Shown piece by piece: positions 41,141-51,559 of a DNA stretch of 64,000 nt (its first letter is position 1; every line of letters starts with the position of its first letter). The notes below the pieces were generated by a model, which saw nothing but the letters and a program-made list of their open reading frames with translations, made no database searches and had not been told where the DNA came from. This DNA is from Hanleya hanleyi (lineage: Eukaryota > Mollusca > Polyplacophora > Lepidopleurida > Hanleyidae). The DNA is taken from contig JAVTVY010033710.1 of the NCBI GenBank assembly GCA_036873755.1, forward strand, positions 1 through 64,000, read 5' to 3'. The translations under genes and the position numbers were made by a program.

Positions 41141-41820
41141 TACTGTGCGCATGCGCAGTAGAAAAAGGGTATTGGAATGGACGTTTTGGGGTCGAGGTGG
41201 ACCCGTAATGGTCCAATTGGGTCGTATGGGGTGTCATCGTAAAGCATTCGTGGGGGAGCGTCCAACTGCATGGGTGTGGGGTGGAACTGACGTCATTCTG
41301 CGCATGCGCAGTAGAAAAAGGATATTTGAATGGACGTTTTCGGGTCGAGATGAATCCATAGTCGGCCGATTGGGTCGTCTGAGGTGCCATCGTGAAGCAC
41401 ATTTAAGGGAGCGTCCAACCGGATGGGTGTGGGGTGAAACTGACGTCATTCTGCGCATGCACAGTAGAAAAAGGGTAACGGAATGGACTTTTTGGGGTCT
41501 AGGTGGACCCATAGTGGTCCGGTGGGGTCGTATGAGGTATCAGTTTGAAGCATTCTTGGGGGAGCGTCCAACTGGATGGGTGTGGGGTGGGAATATCGTT
41601 TATCTGCGATGCGCAGTAGAAAAGGGTATTTGATTGAACGTGTTCGGGTCGAGATGGATCCATAGTGGGCCGATTGGGCCGTGTGAGGTATCAGTTTGAA
41701 GCACTCGTGGGGAAGCAACTCGATGGGTGTGTCTTCCGTTTGCAACACTCTGACACGGAATTGTGGGAAAAGGGCACTGGAATGGACGTTTTGGGATGGA
41801 GGTGGAGATGAGAGAACACA
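41141..41820 (+). repeat. Array of four 153-bp units, left member of an inverted pair
   Basis: GCGCATGCGCAGTAGAAAAA, or a close variant, begins at 41147, 41300, 41453 and about 41604. Each unit continues ATGGACGTTTT-GGGTCGAGATGGA, CATAGTGGTCCGATTGGG-TCGTATGAGGTATC, and GAGCGTCCAACTGGATGGGT. The array ends GGTGGAGATGAGAGAACA at about 41800. The reverse complement of this array lies at 45715-46110. TGACGTCATTCTGCGCATGC joins CRE-like and NRF1-like motifs. ORFs across it come from repeat periodicity. Confidence 0.85.
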
Positions 41821-42437
41821 AGAGACTTATAGGTTGCAGTCCATAGTAGAGACACGGCATCTGAAATTAAACAGTAGACTGGTTCATTATATGCTAAACA
41901 GCAACCGTGTTTTGAGAGAACCCCCATAGAACTATATATTTTCTGAAAGAGTAGGCTCTCGCCATGAAGCAGGGACAGATGTAAGCATAGCTGACCGAAA
42001 TCGGGGTCCCCATAACCCCTACTGTCCAAAATAGGTCATATTCTCTCCCCATCACAGAAAAAACTTGACAATCGATTGTTATGAAACTCACCGACACTGT
42101 GCCCAGTCGAAGGATCAACAAAAATTAGCAAAGAAAATAGGGGGTCGACCATGCCGATTTCAAACTCATTTTCCCATTGCAAAGTATACCATGTGCTCGC
42201 AAGCTGAAAATGGCCCCAATTTACAGCCACACTTTCGCACTTCCATCTACATAGTGAGGCATGGGCCAATCTAACTGACAAAATACCATGTACTGATTTG
42301 AAGCAAATCAACCAGTCAACTGAATGGTATTACAAATATTAATAAACAATAAGCCAACAAAAATTCTCATGGGGTCAAACCTGGTGGAATATTAATTTCA
42401 AAGAATTTGAGGGGGACCAAAAATCCGCAACTATGGA
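41821..42437. other. Non-coding region before the packaging ATPase
   Basis: No domain-bearing frame; AT-rich with short ORFs on both strands. It may include the ATPase promoter. Confidence 0.45.
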
Positions 42438-42985
42438 CTACATCCAATAGAGCATCCCTATACCATGACGATGAGTGACCCTACGGGATGTGGAAAGACG
42501 TCATGGGTGATCAAATTCTTAGAAGAAGGGCCCCTCAGTTATACCCGTCTAGTCTGGTGCTACAGCCAGTGGCAGTCCGCCTACGAAACTACAAGGTTAC
42601 AGAATGTGAGCTTCGTCCCAGGAATTCCTCACGATATCGATCAAGCGTATTTCTTCGACCCCGAGCAGACCAACGTGGTAGTCGTAGATGATCTGATGAG
42701 TGCGACCAAGGACAATTCACACGTTGCCGACTTGTTTATCAAAGGATCATATCATCTAGTTGACCCAGAATCTCTTTCCTCAAGGGAAGGCGTCCATATT
42801 GTCTTGCGTCAGGCTTCGAGCATGTTCTATTGCCTTGAACAATCAATACTTCCCATCGACAGAGCACAAATCCGTGTATTTGTTAGTCGAATTTATCCTA
42901 AGAACATCGACCATTTCATGCAGGCGTTTCAAGCGGGACAAGTCGTCCATTAGGCTACCTGTCCGTAGACTTAAAAGCTCATACC
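42438..42985 (+). pseudogene. Packaging ATPase (FtsK/HerA/A32 type), frameshifted (element 2)
   Basis: The main frame 42465-42953 (open a little further upstream) begins with a Walker A loop, DPTGCGKTSW, followed by LVWCYSQWQSAY. A Walker B strand NVVVVDDLM comes at about residue 69. The later family motif NLFPQGKA is in a second frame (42760 region). The tail FVSRIYPKNIDHFMQAFQ returns to the first frame, and a last piece GYLSVDLKAHTLKIAG is in yet another frame to about 42985. At least three indels therefore break it. The first Walker residue is D rather than the usual G. In Mavericks this ATPase pumps DNA into capsids. Element 1 has no copy in this window. Confidence 0.85.
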
Positions 42986-43204
42986 CTCAAGATCGCCGGT
43001 TGACGACCCACCTGTTACCCGGCGAGCGATAAGCAAAACGTCATATACCCCTACACCATCCACCGAGTCCACACCTGGCAGCACCCGTCCAGCAGCAGCA
43101 ACCCGCCACCATACAGCGGGTCCCCTTCATACCATCAGTCCCGGAATATCACCCAACCGTGAAGGACGTACTAACCCAAACCCATACAAGGGAATGGACG
43201 CAAT

Positions 43205-43468
43205 GTGAACTCAAGGCTATGGAAAGACTTGTTCAAAGAAAGTATGGACGCCGAGCTGGGCAACACAGAAAACAAGTTTCACCACAAAGGGTATTGGAAA
43301 GAGGAAGCCACAATTTTAGCCGATAACACATTGGTACACAGATTACGATGGATTTTACGTCAGCAGTATGTCGACCTCGTGAATCATATGAAACTGCTGG
43401 ACAAGGATCCGGTCCATATGGAAATCGAACGAACAGCGTTGATGTTGAAAACCCCAAGCATGAGCTGA
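43205..43468 (+). CDS. Unrecognised element 2 frame after the ATPase
   Basis: An 87-codon frame, mostly helical (RLWKDLFKESMDAEL, then RWILRQQYVDLVNHMKLLD). It follows the ATPase remnant on the same strand. An overlapping frame 43348-43536 is also open. The sequence looks like a real helical protein but has lost a clear start. No function is assigned. Confidence 0.35.
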   Translation: MNSRLWKDLFKESMDAELGNTENKFHHKGYWKEEATILADNTLVHRLRWILRQQYVDLVNHMKLLDKDPVHMEIERTALMLKTPSMS

Positions 43469-44114
43469 ACAGCGGCGTATATCAGAGCGATGGCTCAAAG
43501 GAACGCATCATTAAGATCAGAAGCGTCCCACTATAAATAGCCCACACGACATCATTTCCCTTATTTCACCATGAGTCCACGTTGCCTGATGTAAACTTTG
43601 AACCCAACACCGAGGATATTCTAGCCGAAGCCTTACGTCAAGCCGACGTTCAAGTCGATGCTATTTTTGATACAGCTCAAGGTGGATCCACCGTTTAGCA
43701 CCAACGCATACGTTGGCATCTTATCACGCTCACAGATGACATCCAGTGGGTGAAACGGGTATGTCTTCTGCTGCATAGGAAACAGATAGTACCCGAAGAG
43801 GATACCAACACAACTACCCGTGCCCAGAATTTGCTGACCCTGCATGAGGCATTTCAAACCTGTATGGAGACGCAGCTGGACACGGGAAATTATGGGAAAT
43901 TCTTCAACCCCCAACATAATGCTGCCCGTCCATAGATGATTGACAATGCATAAGGCGTTGGGATAGAGCGTTAAGGTGTTGAGACGGGCGTTAACGGACA
44001 TCACTGCATTTCGATAAATAAGTGTCAATTCCATGGAATGTCTAGAAAAATCATAGCTGTTGAGCTTGGCGTTGGCGGGCGTTACTGTCTATAAAACAAG
44101 CGTATTCCACAAAC
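43469..44114. other. Decayed coding stretch of element 2
   Basis: Short plus-strand frames such as NTEDILAEALRQADVQVDA (about 43595-43670) and 43750-43935 look like remnants but cannot be assigned. The GCGTTAAGG..GGGCGTTAACGG phrase near 43965-43995 resembles the array at 54.6-55.1 kb. Confidence 0.35.
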
Positions 44115-44669
44115 GTGCACAGCCGATGTTCAACCGTCAACATGGGTTATACATGCTCCGAGTGCGAACGCACGTTCACCAGACATTACGATATGATACG
44201 TCACCATAAGACTTTTCATATAGACTCCGAGGAGCCAGATAATGATACCGAAACAGAGACTGCCGAAAGTCTATCTACTGATACGGAGAGCTTGCCCTGA
44301 AATAGTCAGCCCACATCTCAGGGAAGTGAGGAAGAACCTACCTTCTGGGATCGTATTGTGTATGAAGCTGTTAATAGCTATGCTGCGGTAATCGAAGACG
44401 CCGGGCACGATAACTTACAACAGGCGTACATCCAAATGCGCTTCTGCATCTAAAAAACAGCTATGGCCATCTATGAACGGTATAGCCTGCTCCCGCTTGA
44501 AATGAAAGGCGACCCCATGCACAGGTCCATCATGAAGACCAAGCGTCACTTGGAAGAGGGTATGGGGTTACCACCCACCGAGGCCCTGGAAAATGTGATC
44601 AGAATGCGTAAACAACTGTTTCAGGATATGCTGCCTCAACAGTATCCTGGACTGCCCGAAGATGCTTAG
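44115..44669 (+). pseudogene. C2H2 zinc-finger protein, two in-frame stops (element 2)
   Basis: One frame runs 185 codons with stops at 44298-44300 and about 44451-44453. Near the N-terminus is one C2H2 finger (CSECERTFTRHYDMIRHHKT). Next come an acidic Thr/Glu linker, a conserved-looking RIVYEAVNSYAAVIEDAG segment, and a C-terminal helix (YERYSLLPLEMKG, TKRHLEEGMGLPP). A GTCAACATGG start at about 44142 has good context. Small C2H2 proteins of this layout accompany capsid genes in invertebrate Mavericks; that is recollection, not proof. The C-terminal half is present a second time at 46117-46389. Confidence 0.65.
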
Positions 44670-44929
44670 GTTACACCGAACGAAGATTGAATTTTCTCAA
44701 AGGACGGCTTCTGATTGGACAACAATACTTGGATTGTAAACATACCCAACGCGGCTCCCCAGGCGTGGGCATGATGTACTCGAGGGTACAAGTGAAGAGT
44801 GATAAACCAGTACAGTTGGAGAGCTTGGAGTGACCAATGGAATCTTCTGGATGGGGCCTGACCGGTTTCGATCTGGTGGAATCTCATCAGAGGGTGACAG
44901 ATGGATGTTGTCCTCTTTATATACCAGTG

Positions 44930-45175
44930 GACAGTTGGCCGGTATTGTCAAGGGTTGGCCAGCAGTTGGCCGGTAGAAAACAATGTTTGGCTAGCAGTTG
45001 GCTTGTGTTGTTAGGTAGTTGGCCGGTGAGTTGGCCGGTTGGCTGGCGGATTGGCTGGTGAGTCGGCAGGTTGGCCGGTTGATGTACGGGTTGGCCGGTG
45101 AGTGTTGCTAAGGGCCTAAGGTTGGCAGGTAAAGCGCAAAAACGGGCCGGGAAGGTTGGCCGCTGAGGTAAAGGA
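44930..45175. repeat. GTTGGCCGG-type minisatellite
   Basis: About fifteen copies of GTTGGCCGG and variants (GTTGGCTGG, GTTGGCAGG) in 245 bp. The ORFs here are repeat artefacts. Confidence 0.85.
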
Positions 45176-45714
45176 AGCGGAAGTGGCCACAAAGTGGGCT
45201 CTAGAGGTATAAAGTTTGGCTGGGTGGCGAAACGACAAAAAGAAAAAAGACTAAAGCTGTCTTGTAAAGAGACAAATAAAAGTCTTATTTGTAGAAAACA
45301 CGCAAGTCATTGTAATAATACATCAATGAGATTGTCCCAGTAATCAGAGCCGGATAGAGTTTCTGTTAGTGCACAGGTGCACGTGGTGGGGTGGTAAGGG
45401 CTTCAGCACTGGCAGTCGGGATAAGGCAGGTCCTCATGTCATCTGAGATTGTACTCAGTGGTGTAATACCTGTATTGTCCAAGAAATCGTGAGTGTGAGG
45501 TTCCCGTACTGGTTGTGGCGCGATCCTGGGAGATGGGGAGAGAAGTCCCTTCAGTGACTATTCCATCGGAGCTTGGCACATCAGTCGGTGTGGACGGTGT
45601 CAAAGTAGAGTTGTCGTGGCCTTCAGGCAGTCGTTGACATCTCAAGGCATGCCTATTTTCTCTCTTGTCATGATATACTTGAGATAATAGAATGACTGAC
45701 CTGTCATCCTTGTT
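45176..45714. other. Non-coding, element 2
   Basis: AATAAAAG at about 45277 could be a polyadenylation signal for upstream plus-strand genes. The minus-strand frame 45439-45645 is Ser/Thr-rich without a recognisable domain. Confidence 0.35.
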
Positions 45715-46110
45715 GTTATTGTCCTCTCATCTCCACCTCCACCCCAAAACGTCCATTCCAGTGCCCTTTTCCCACAATTCTCTGTCTGCATCACACCCAT
45801 TCGGTTGGATGCTTCTCCACGTGTGCTTCAAACCGATACCTCACACGGCCCAATCGGCCCAATATGGATCCATCTCGACCCGAAAACGTCCATTCAAATA
45901 CCCTTTTTCTACTGCGCATCGCAGATAGACGATATTCTCACCCCACACCCATCCAGTGGGACGCTCCCACACGAATGCTTCAAACTGATACCTCATACGA
46001 CCTAATCGGATCAATAAGGGTCCACCTAAACGTCCATTCCAATACCCTTTTTCTACTGCGCATGCACTGAATGACGTCAGTGCCACCCCACGCCCATCCA
46101 GTTGAACGCT
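45715..46110 (-). repeat. 153-bp unit array, right member of the inverted pair
   Basis: About two and a half units in reverse complement to 41141-41820. It starts TCCTCTCATCTCCACCTCC (45723) and contains GTCCATTCCAGTGCCCTTTT and CTACTGCGCATGC. The pair encloses 3.9 kb containing the ATPase and C2H2 remnants. They look like long terminal or subterminal inverted repeats of unequal length. Confidence 0.8.
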
Positions 46111-46116
46111 ATTTAT

Positions 46117-46389
46117 ACTCACGTTGAGGCGATCGAGGACTCCGGGAAGGATAACTTGCAACAGGCTTAAATCCAAATGCGCCTCTACTAAAGGAAAACA
46201 GCCGCGGCGATCTCTGAACCGTATAGCCTGTTGCCGCTTGAAATGAAGGGCTATTTCACGTACAGGTCATTCAGGAAGACCAAGCGTCACTTGGAGAAGG
46301 AAATGGCTTTACCACCTACAGAGGCTCTGAAACAGCTGTTCCAGGATATGTTGCCAATACAGTATCCTGGACTGGTCGAAGACGCTTAG
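46117..46389 (+). pseudogene. Partial duplicate of the C2H2-protein C-terminal half
   Basis: GCGATCGAGGACTCCGGGAA...GATAACTTGCAACAGGC and a PYSLLPLEMKG...TKRHLEKEMALPPTEAL...YPGLVEDA frame repeat 44390-44669 with about 15 percent difference, stops and a deletion. It starts where the right 153-bp array ends, so the array lies between two copies of the same gene end. Confidence 0.7.
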
Positions 46390-46534
46390 GATGGATCAGA
46401 GCGAATGGACGGTCGTTGAACACGAACAAGAGCGAAAATGGCCGAGGATTGATGCAACGCAAGGGTAGTTTCTCAAAGGATGGCTTCTAATTGTTCAAGA
46501 TTGTTCAAGACACTGTCGACGACGCGTCTAATAC

Positions 46535-46650
46535 ATGGGAAATAACATTCGAGAATTGTAAACACACCCAGTGCGGTTATCCAAAATTGGGGGTGATGTG
46601 ATGGAGGTTATAATAAAATGTGTCAAACGCAGTATGTTTGTTGTTGTTCA
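46535..46650. repeat. Block shared with the right arm of the fold-back element
   Basis: ATACATGGGAAATA-CATTCGAGAATTGTAAACACACCC and the following GTGATGGAGG-TATAATAAAA...TTGTTGTTGTT parallel 16892-17012 of the fold-back element and, inverted, 16370-16490. This ties the fold-back element to the virus-like element family. Confidence 0.7.
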
Positions 46651-46906
46651 TCTCTCTTTCTCTCATCTGATTACGTCAAGGCGTTAAAAGATTGGGGACT
46701 AGGTGTGTGTGAAGGATCTTATCTCCACTGTTAGGGCACCAAGAAGTTAAGACGGGGGTTGGGCACGCCTCACTCATTTATTCACTCACTCTTTTACTCG
46801 CTCACCCACTAATTCTTCACTCATTCACTCATTCAGTTACTGCCAGTCAATACAGATCATTCATGCCCTGCCCACTACACCCTATCGCTCACGGTATACC
46901 CTACAC

Positions 46907-47082
46907 CACAGGCCCGCAAAACAAGAGATTGGGGGGGGGGTGGTATTAGGGCGAAGTGTCGAAATATGGGATCTCTATATATAATCCCATGCTTTATATG
47001 TTTATTTATATAAAGCATGGGGTTATATATAGAGACCCCATATTTCGACACTTCACCCAATCTCTTGTTTTGCGGGCCTGTG
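46907..47082. mobile_element. hAT-type MITE, 176 bp, 8-bp target duplication
   Basis: The terminal inverted repeat CACAGGCCCGCAAAACAAGA runs on into a near-complete hairpin. CCCTACAC flanks both sides (46899-46906, 47083-47090). An 8-bp duplication with a CANNG-type terminus is the hAT signature. The arms GTGTCGAAATATGGG and CCCATATTTCGACAC differ by only a few bases, so insertion is fairly recent. A (G)n tract in one arm is expanded. The short ORFs here are arm artefacts. Confidence 0.85.
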
Positions 47083-47215
47083 CCCTACACCCACCTTGTA
47101 TTTACCAGGTTAACCCCATGTTGAGGCGTTTACTCCATCAGACGCCCTCGATGCTCATCCATCAAGATTAGATGAGTTATTTGTTTGAGCTGATCTGTCA
47201 TCAGAGCTTCCGAGA

Positions 47216-47312
47216 TAGCGTATCTGATTCCGCTTAAGCCGGTGCTAGGAGCCGTTTGGATACTTCATAGTCTCCACATGAACATCTGCAATAACAGCGC
47301 GGCTGAGATACT
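47216..47312 (+). ncRNA. Recurrent structured motif, copy B
   Basis: Closing words GTATCT (about 47219) and AGATAC (about 47306). CCGCTTAAGCCGGTGCTAGG, AGCCGT, stem GTTTGGA:TCCACAT (one mismatch), CATGAACA, and hairpin ATCTGC-(AATAACAGC)-GCGGCT (one mismatch, one wobble). Same order as copies A and C. Confidence 0.5.
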
Positions 47313-47975
47313 AAGGCTACGCCCGAGAATCCACCGTATTTTCGGGTCTGAGTGTGAGGTACCGAGAAAATCTTTCCTGTAGAGTCATGCTTTTTAGTCG
47401 CCAGATGTCAACTTCTTCCACCTCTTGCATATCGCTCCAGTCGATCTGTATTTGGTGCAGTCCACACCTACAATTATTTACGCCTGAAAACAGGCACGGG
47501 TTCGGCTCTTCGGTCATAAATAGTTGTAAAATCTTCAACAACAACAGAAAACGGTAAAAGTATATATTTCCTTCTCAAGGATACGTAATCCCCCAGAGAC
47601 AGTTTTGTACATTGATAATTTGTCTTCTGTAGCAATAAATATTCAACATAGCAATAAAAATGTATATATTTAATAAAGTCATATATCCTTGGGAATTCTC
47701 GTATTTTATTTACAGAACTGTTGCTACTACCGTGTTGAAAATATTCAAAATTAAAAAAAGTGAAATTTTTCAATTTGAAATTTTTTTGAAACTTTTTAGC
47801 ATATATTAAATTTGATGGTATATCTTGATCAGAGAATACGTTCACCTACTGTGAATTTGATTTCATCACCAAAGAGGTTCATTGGACGGAGCACCTCTTT
47901 TTCCTCATCATCACGGAGTTGGGTTCTCTCGAATTCGCCATCACCATTTCGGATATGTCGTGCGTGGACGAAACA
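47313..47975. other. No supported gene
   Basis: AT-rich. The 75-codon minus frame (47317-47544) and the 123-codon minus frame (47474-47845) lack recognisable motifs. The right end may contain further unrecognisable capsid-gene sequence. Confidence 0.4.
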
Positions 47976-47979
47976 CACA

Positions 47980-48424
47980 CCAATTTAGGACCTGCTCATG
48001 AAAGACCGCTACCTTTTGACGTAGTGCCCATCAAATCCCGACTGAGGCGTGCGACACTCATTTAATGGCCACAAGCGCAGCATTCGACGATAAAATTTCA
48101 ACCAAGAGGTAGCCTTGTACGTCGGCAAAGTTAATCCGAATCTACCTGTGCAGTTGGGTCACATCACAGGTTTGGAACAACCAGCCCAATACCTCATCCA
48201 CCGTGTGCAAATCAAAGTGTTATTGCCCCATCTCAAAATGTGGCTCAGCAACTAAGAAAAGTTATTACTGGGAGATCTTGCCAACCAATTTGTGGCTTCT
48301 CATTAAAGACAACCTACGGCTGAAAATCTACTTCGGGACTCCCCTCTTCAGCACTATCTGATTTGCTTTGCCGAGTTCGACAAAATCATTCAAGTGGACA
48401 AGAGCCGAAACGTTCTCTGTGACT
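47980..48424 (+). pseudogene. Major capsid protein remnant (element 2)
   Basis: Short pieces line up with the element 1 capsid: DLLMKDRYLL (about 47990), EVALYVGKVNPNLPVQLGH (about 48100), KLLLGDLANQFV (about 48255) and CFAEFDKIIQVDKSRNVLCD ending at about 48424. At least five stops and large deletions separate them. Confidence 0.75.
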
Positions 48425-48439
48425 AGTCAACCTAACAAG

Positions 48440-48905
48440 TATATGGACCAGATCTCAACCATGCTGGAGGAAGTTCAGTGGACACGGATCGTCGCTCAAG
48501 GGGTGTTCGCCCGAGACGTTTTCCCGCTAGGTCGTGTGTACCCCATGGGGGTACGTCCTCGACACAGACGTTATGAATCGACCCTGCCAGCTCTGGGTTG
48601 ACATATACTTGACAGAAGAGTACGAGAAGTACTTTAACTCGTACGGACTACAAACTATTCATCCAGGTCAGACGGCCTTCATGGGTGAAGGCACGGAGTT
48701 GGTGTTGGAAGAGTCAGGCGTTTCAAACCCACAGCAGAAGCGTGTGCGGACAATAGTTCTTGTTTTATCGATATCATCGTTGCCGTGGATCCCCCATGTC
48801 CTCTATCGTGCAGATGTTTGCCGAGCACCCTCCAGGTTGAGGACCGGGATGTGCTGGTGTACGATTGGGCCGAAGACCATTTCCATACTCAAGCAACCTT
48901 CAGAG
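48440..48905 (+). pseudogene. Adenain-like protease remnant (element 2)
   Basis: Pieces in at least two frames match the element 1 protease in order: an N-terminal ISTMLEEVQWTRIVAQGVF piece, then LWVDIYL where HWVAVYVD stands in element 1 (the catalytic His is replaced by Leu), then EKYFNSYG. A last DRDVLVYDW-like tail is in another frame near 48845. The capsid-protease order is conserved between the two elements. Confidence 0.75.
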
Positions 48906-49270
48906 TTTAAGTTATTGTTCTCGCGTGGTTGTTCTCACGCAGTTGTTTTCACATTGTTATTCTTGTATTATTGTTCACTGAAGAAAGCAAAATGAGATCT
49001 TAAAGGTGAGGTCTTATGACTTTTTTAGCATTCCAACCACAATACATACATGTAACAGGATGAGAATGAATAAAACTGATAGTACCAAATAACACTATGC
49101 GCATAGGGTCGCGTATATATACACATCAATACAGATGCTAACGTTATGTTTATTAACAATAAAACCGCGATGTGTACACATTATGTGTATAGAAGTTACA
49201 TGTACAGCAGTAATCGCGGTTTGTACAGTCCATAGTTCATAGATATACAGTGATGTTCTCCGCGCTGTTG
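48906..49270. other. Gap between convergent protease and polymerase remnants
   Basis: AATAAA occurs at about 49069 and 49159. It is equivalent in position to 27.45-27.77 kb of element 1, but there is no tRNA-like gene here. Confidence 0.5.
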
Positions 49271-50400
49271 TTTAAATATCCAAGTACGTCGTGGTCACAT
49301 CATCGCTCAAGACTTCACGCTTGAGATAGAAGTAGGTGAAGGCATACTACTGTTGGATGTGGGAGCCCAATTGGTCCTCGATGATACGGAATCCCTTGTT
49401 GGTCCCGGTGGCGCCGAGATACACGATTTTTTCGATGTTGGGGTCGAGTCTACTCGCTCTCTTGCATCTGGGTTCATTGGCGTTGTACCCACCGTAACAA
49501 TAGTATGTTTTAGAGCAGAGGGCGACCATAACCTCGCCTGTCCACTCGAGTTAGAAGGGACCCGGAGTGCGTTGTTATAGTGGTGTAATTGTCCCGACGA
49601 AGTAACTATGGATCTCGTTCGGCTTCGTAGTGTTTCCGCACCTCCTGGATTATTAGCCTTCTTTGTCGGCGTTGAGGACGGCCATTCACCTAGAATCGGT
49701 GTCCATTTCGACGAGTTGCCAATCTGGTGAATCAAAGAAGACGTCGAATAAATCATGTAAAAATTCCAGTGTGTCTAACTTGGCATATTGATACACCATA
49801 CTCCAGATTTGAAACGATAAGTTATAAACGGACGTGACTTCGCAGGTGGTGTCGTTAGTGGGGTCCATCTGGTGGAACAGGGGCGAGTTGACGCGCCGGT
49901 GAGCTTGCTTGACATCACAGATGTGAACGTTCAAACACTGATCTCGATTGGCTAAGTTTTTCCCATAGGATTCGTTGCCTACCAGTTTTATGGACTCTTA
50001 ATTATGGTTTAGCCTGGTCGGAATCCCCTTCTCGGCGGGCGGTCGTGGCGGTGTGGGTAAACCCTAAAATCTCATGCCTCGGGCGTAAACTCCATCACTT
50101 GATCAACGCGGATGACTTCCACGCCGTGAATCATGTACCAGCGTGGCAAGGGCGTACCGATGAGGATCTTCTTCGTCTGAGCATGCGGCGAGGCTGGTTC
50201 AGGTAGTTGTGCGCTTAAGTGTATGCCCGCATGTGGTCCCTGATGTAGTCTTGACTAAGCTCCGTTCTTTTAAAAATGAGCGGACATTCGGCAAATGTTT
50301 CTTTCAGGTGCTGGGGGACGTGAATGTCCCATTCGATGAAGCGGAAGAGCTGGTCGGCACGAACGGCATCCAGGAGTTGGTGTGTCCTAGCACCCAACTG
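49271..50400 (-). pseudogene. Family B DNA polymerase, C-terminal half (element 2)
   Basis: Frames on the minus strand match the element 1 polymerase. They include RADQLFRFIEWDIHVPQHL (50215-50397) and HRRVNSPLFHQMDP with QLVEMDTDSR, which keeps the motif C DTDS that element 1 has lost (49686-49934). The C-terminal NKGFRIIEDQLGSHIQ is at 49347-49529. Many frame changes and stops. The match ends abruptly at about 50395, where the rest of the gene switches strand. Confidence 0.8.
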
Positions 50401-51345
50401 CAGTTACGACCAATGGGTAAAAGCCTACAACTGCACCCAGACCAAAGGTTACTTTCCCTACACGTACACAGCAAGACACCCAGCTGCCGACCGGAACTGC
50501 AGACTGCAGTGACAGAGGAAGCACTATCCGTGACGGTCATTTGGCGATACATATCGCACGCTGATAGCAAAATACGAGCGTAGCGTGCAAGATCTATGGC
50601 GCTACGTTTCGTAACCCGGGGCTAGGGGCCGTATGAACCCATGTACTTCAAGATCCTCGTGGTACTCATATGAACAGTCACAATCAAAGCGTGACTGAGA
50701 TACATTATTCTTTAGATGACGACTTTACAACGAATATTATGGATTAAGAATACTGATCAGCGATACGGATTTGATATTTTTGGAACATCATGATGTCTTG
50801 CCGGCATCATTGAAAACTGTTGACCGCTTCTCTCTTGCAGGAAACAAGCCTATATGTTTATGTATACTATGATTGTCTTTTTGAATTTGGTGCTAATACT
50901 GTTATGTGGAATATGGAATAGGTCTTTGGATTATGGACGCGGATATTCTCTAATGGACGACGGCTGAATTATGGATGACGGACCAGACGCTTGTAATCGA
51001 AGCGGCTGAGAAGATGGTCCTGTTTTACCAGGACATGGGGTGGATATGTTCGAAGACAGTGTCAACCTTCCCGGACTCAAGCTGGTGTATCTTAAACGAT
51101 CTATACACCTTATTCTCTCTCGTCGAGCAAACGGAAGCCGACATGCACACGTGCCTCCAGTTGAGCATCTTGGCTGGACCCAGTCTTATATTCCACCGCT
51201 ACCATGAACTAAGCCTGAGCCACATTCGAGGAGGGAAACTCTGTGAGAACATCATCGGATTTTATCCTAACGTCATGTACCTCTCGTTGCTGGCTGGACA
51301 TTACACAAGGTGATTTCCCGAGGGTGACCATTTCAAGGCGCAGTG
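50388..51345 (+). pseudogene. Family B DNA polymerase, inverted central segment (element 2)
   Basis: On the plus strand APNCSYDQWVKAYNCTQTKG (about 50389-50480) and, after a ~390-bp insertion, EAAEKMVLFYQDM...LAGPSLIFHRYH...NIIGFYPNVMYL (50975-51313) match element 1 residues that lie upstream of the minus-strand half. This part of the gene is therefore inverted relative to both neighbours (49271-50400 and 51560-52080). The insertion contains structured motif copy C. Confidence 0.8.
50612..50704 (+). ncRNA. Recurrent structured motif, copy C
   Basis: GTAACCCGGGGCTAGGGGCC, then stem GTATGA:TCATAT, ATGAACA, and a perfect hairpin AGTCAC-(AATCAAAGC)-GTGACT at 50676-50696, then GAGATAC. The upstream partner of GAGATAC is weaker than in A and B (GTTTC). 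It lies in an insertion within polymerase sequence. Confidence 0.5.
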
Positions 51346-51559
51346 GTCCCGTGAGGCGCTGATATCATAAACTTGGCCAATTGCTAACGTGCCACCCTGA
51401 ATCAGTTTTGAAAATAACTCCATGACATGTCTACTGCGACAAGCCTATTTCGGCGTGCCAAAACTGATTCCATTTTGAAAATAGACAATCGTCAAATGTA
51501 CTGAGAGTTTTGTTTTCAGTGTTCCAAAACTCAATCGGTAAATAACCCAGCGCTTCATG

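Noticed and set aside
41145..41860. Overlapping ORFs of 86-162 codons in the 153-bp array
   Set aside because: 153 is divisible by 3, so several frames stay open through the repeat; no domain and both strands are open.
47317..47845. Two minus-strand ORFs (75 and 123 codons)
   Set aside because: No recognisable motif, AT-rich codons in the second, and no relation to element 1 gene order.
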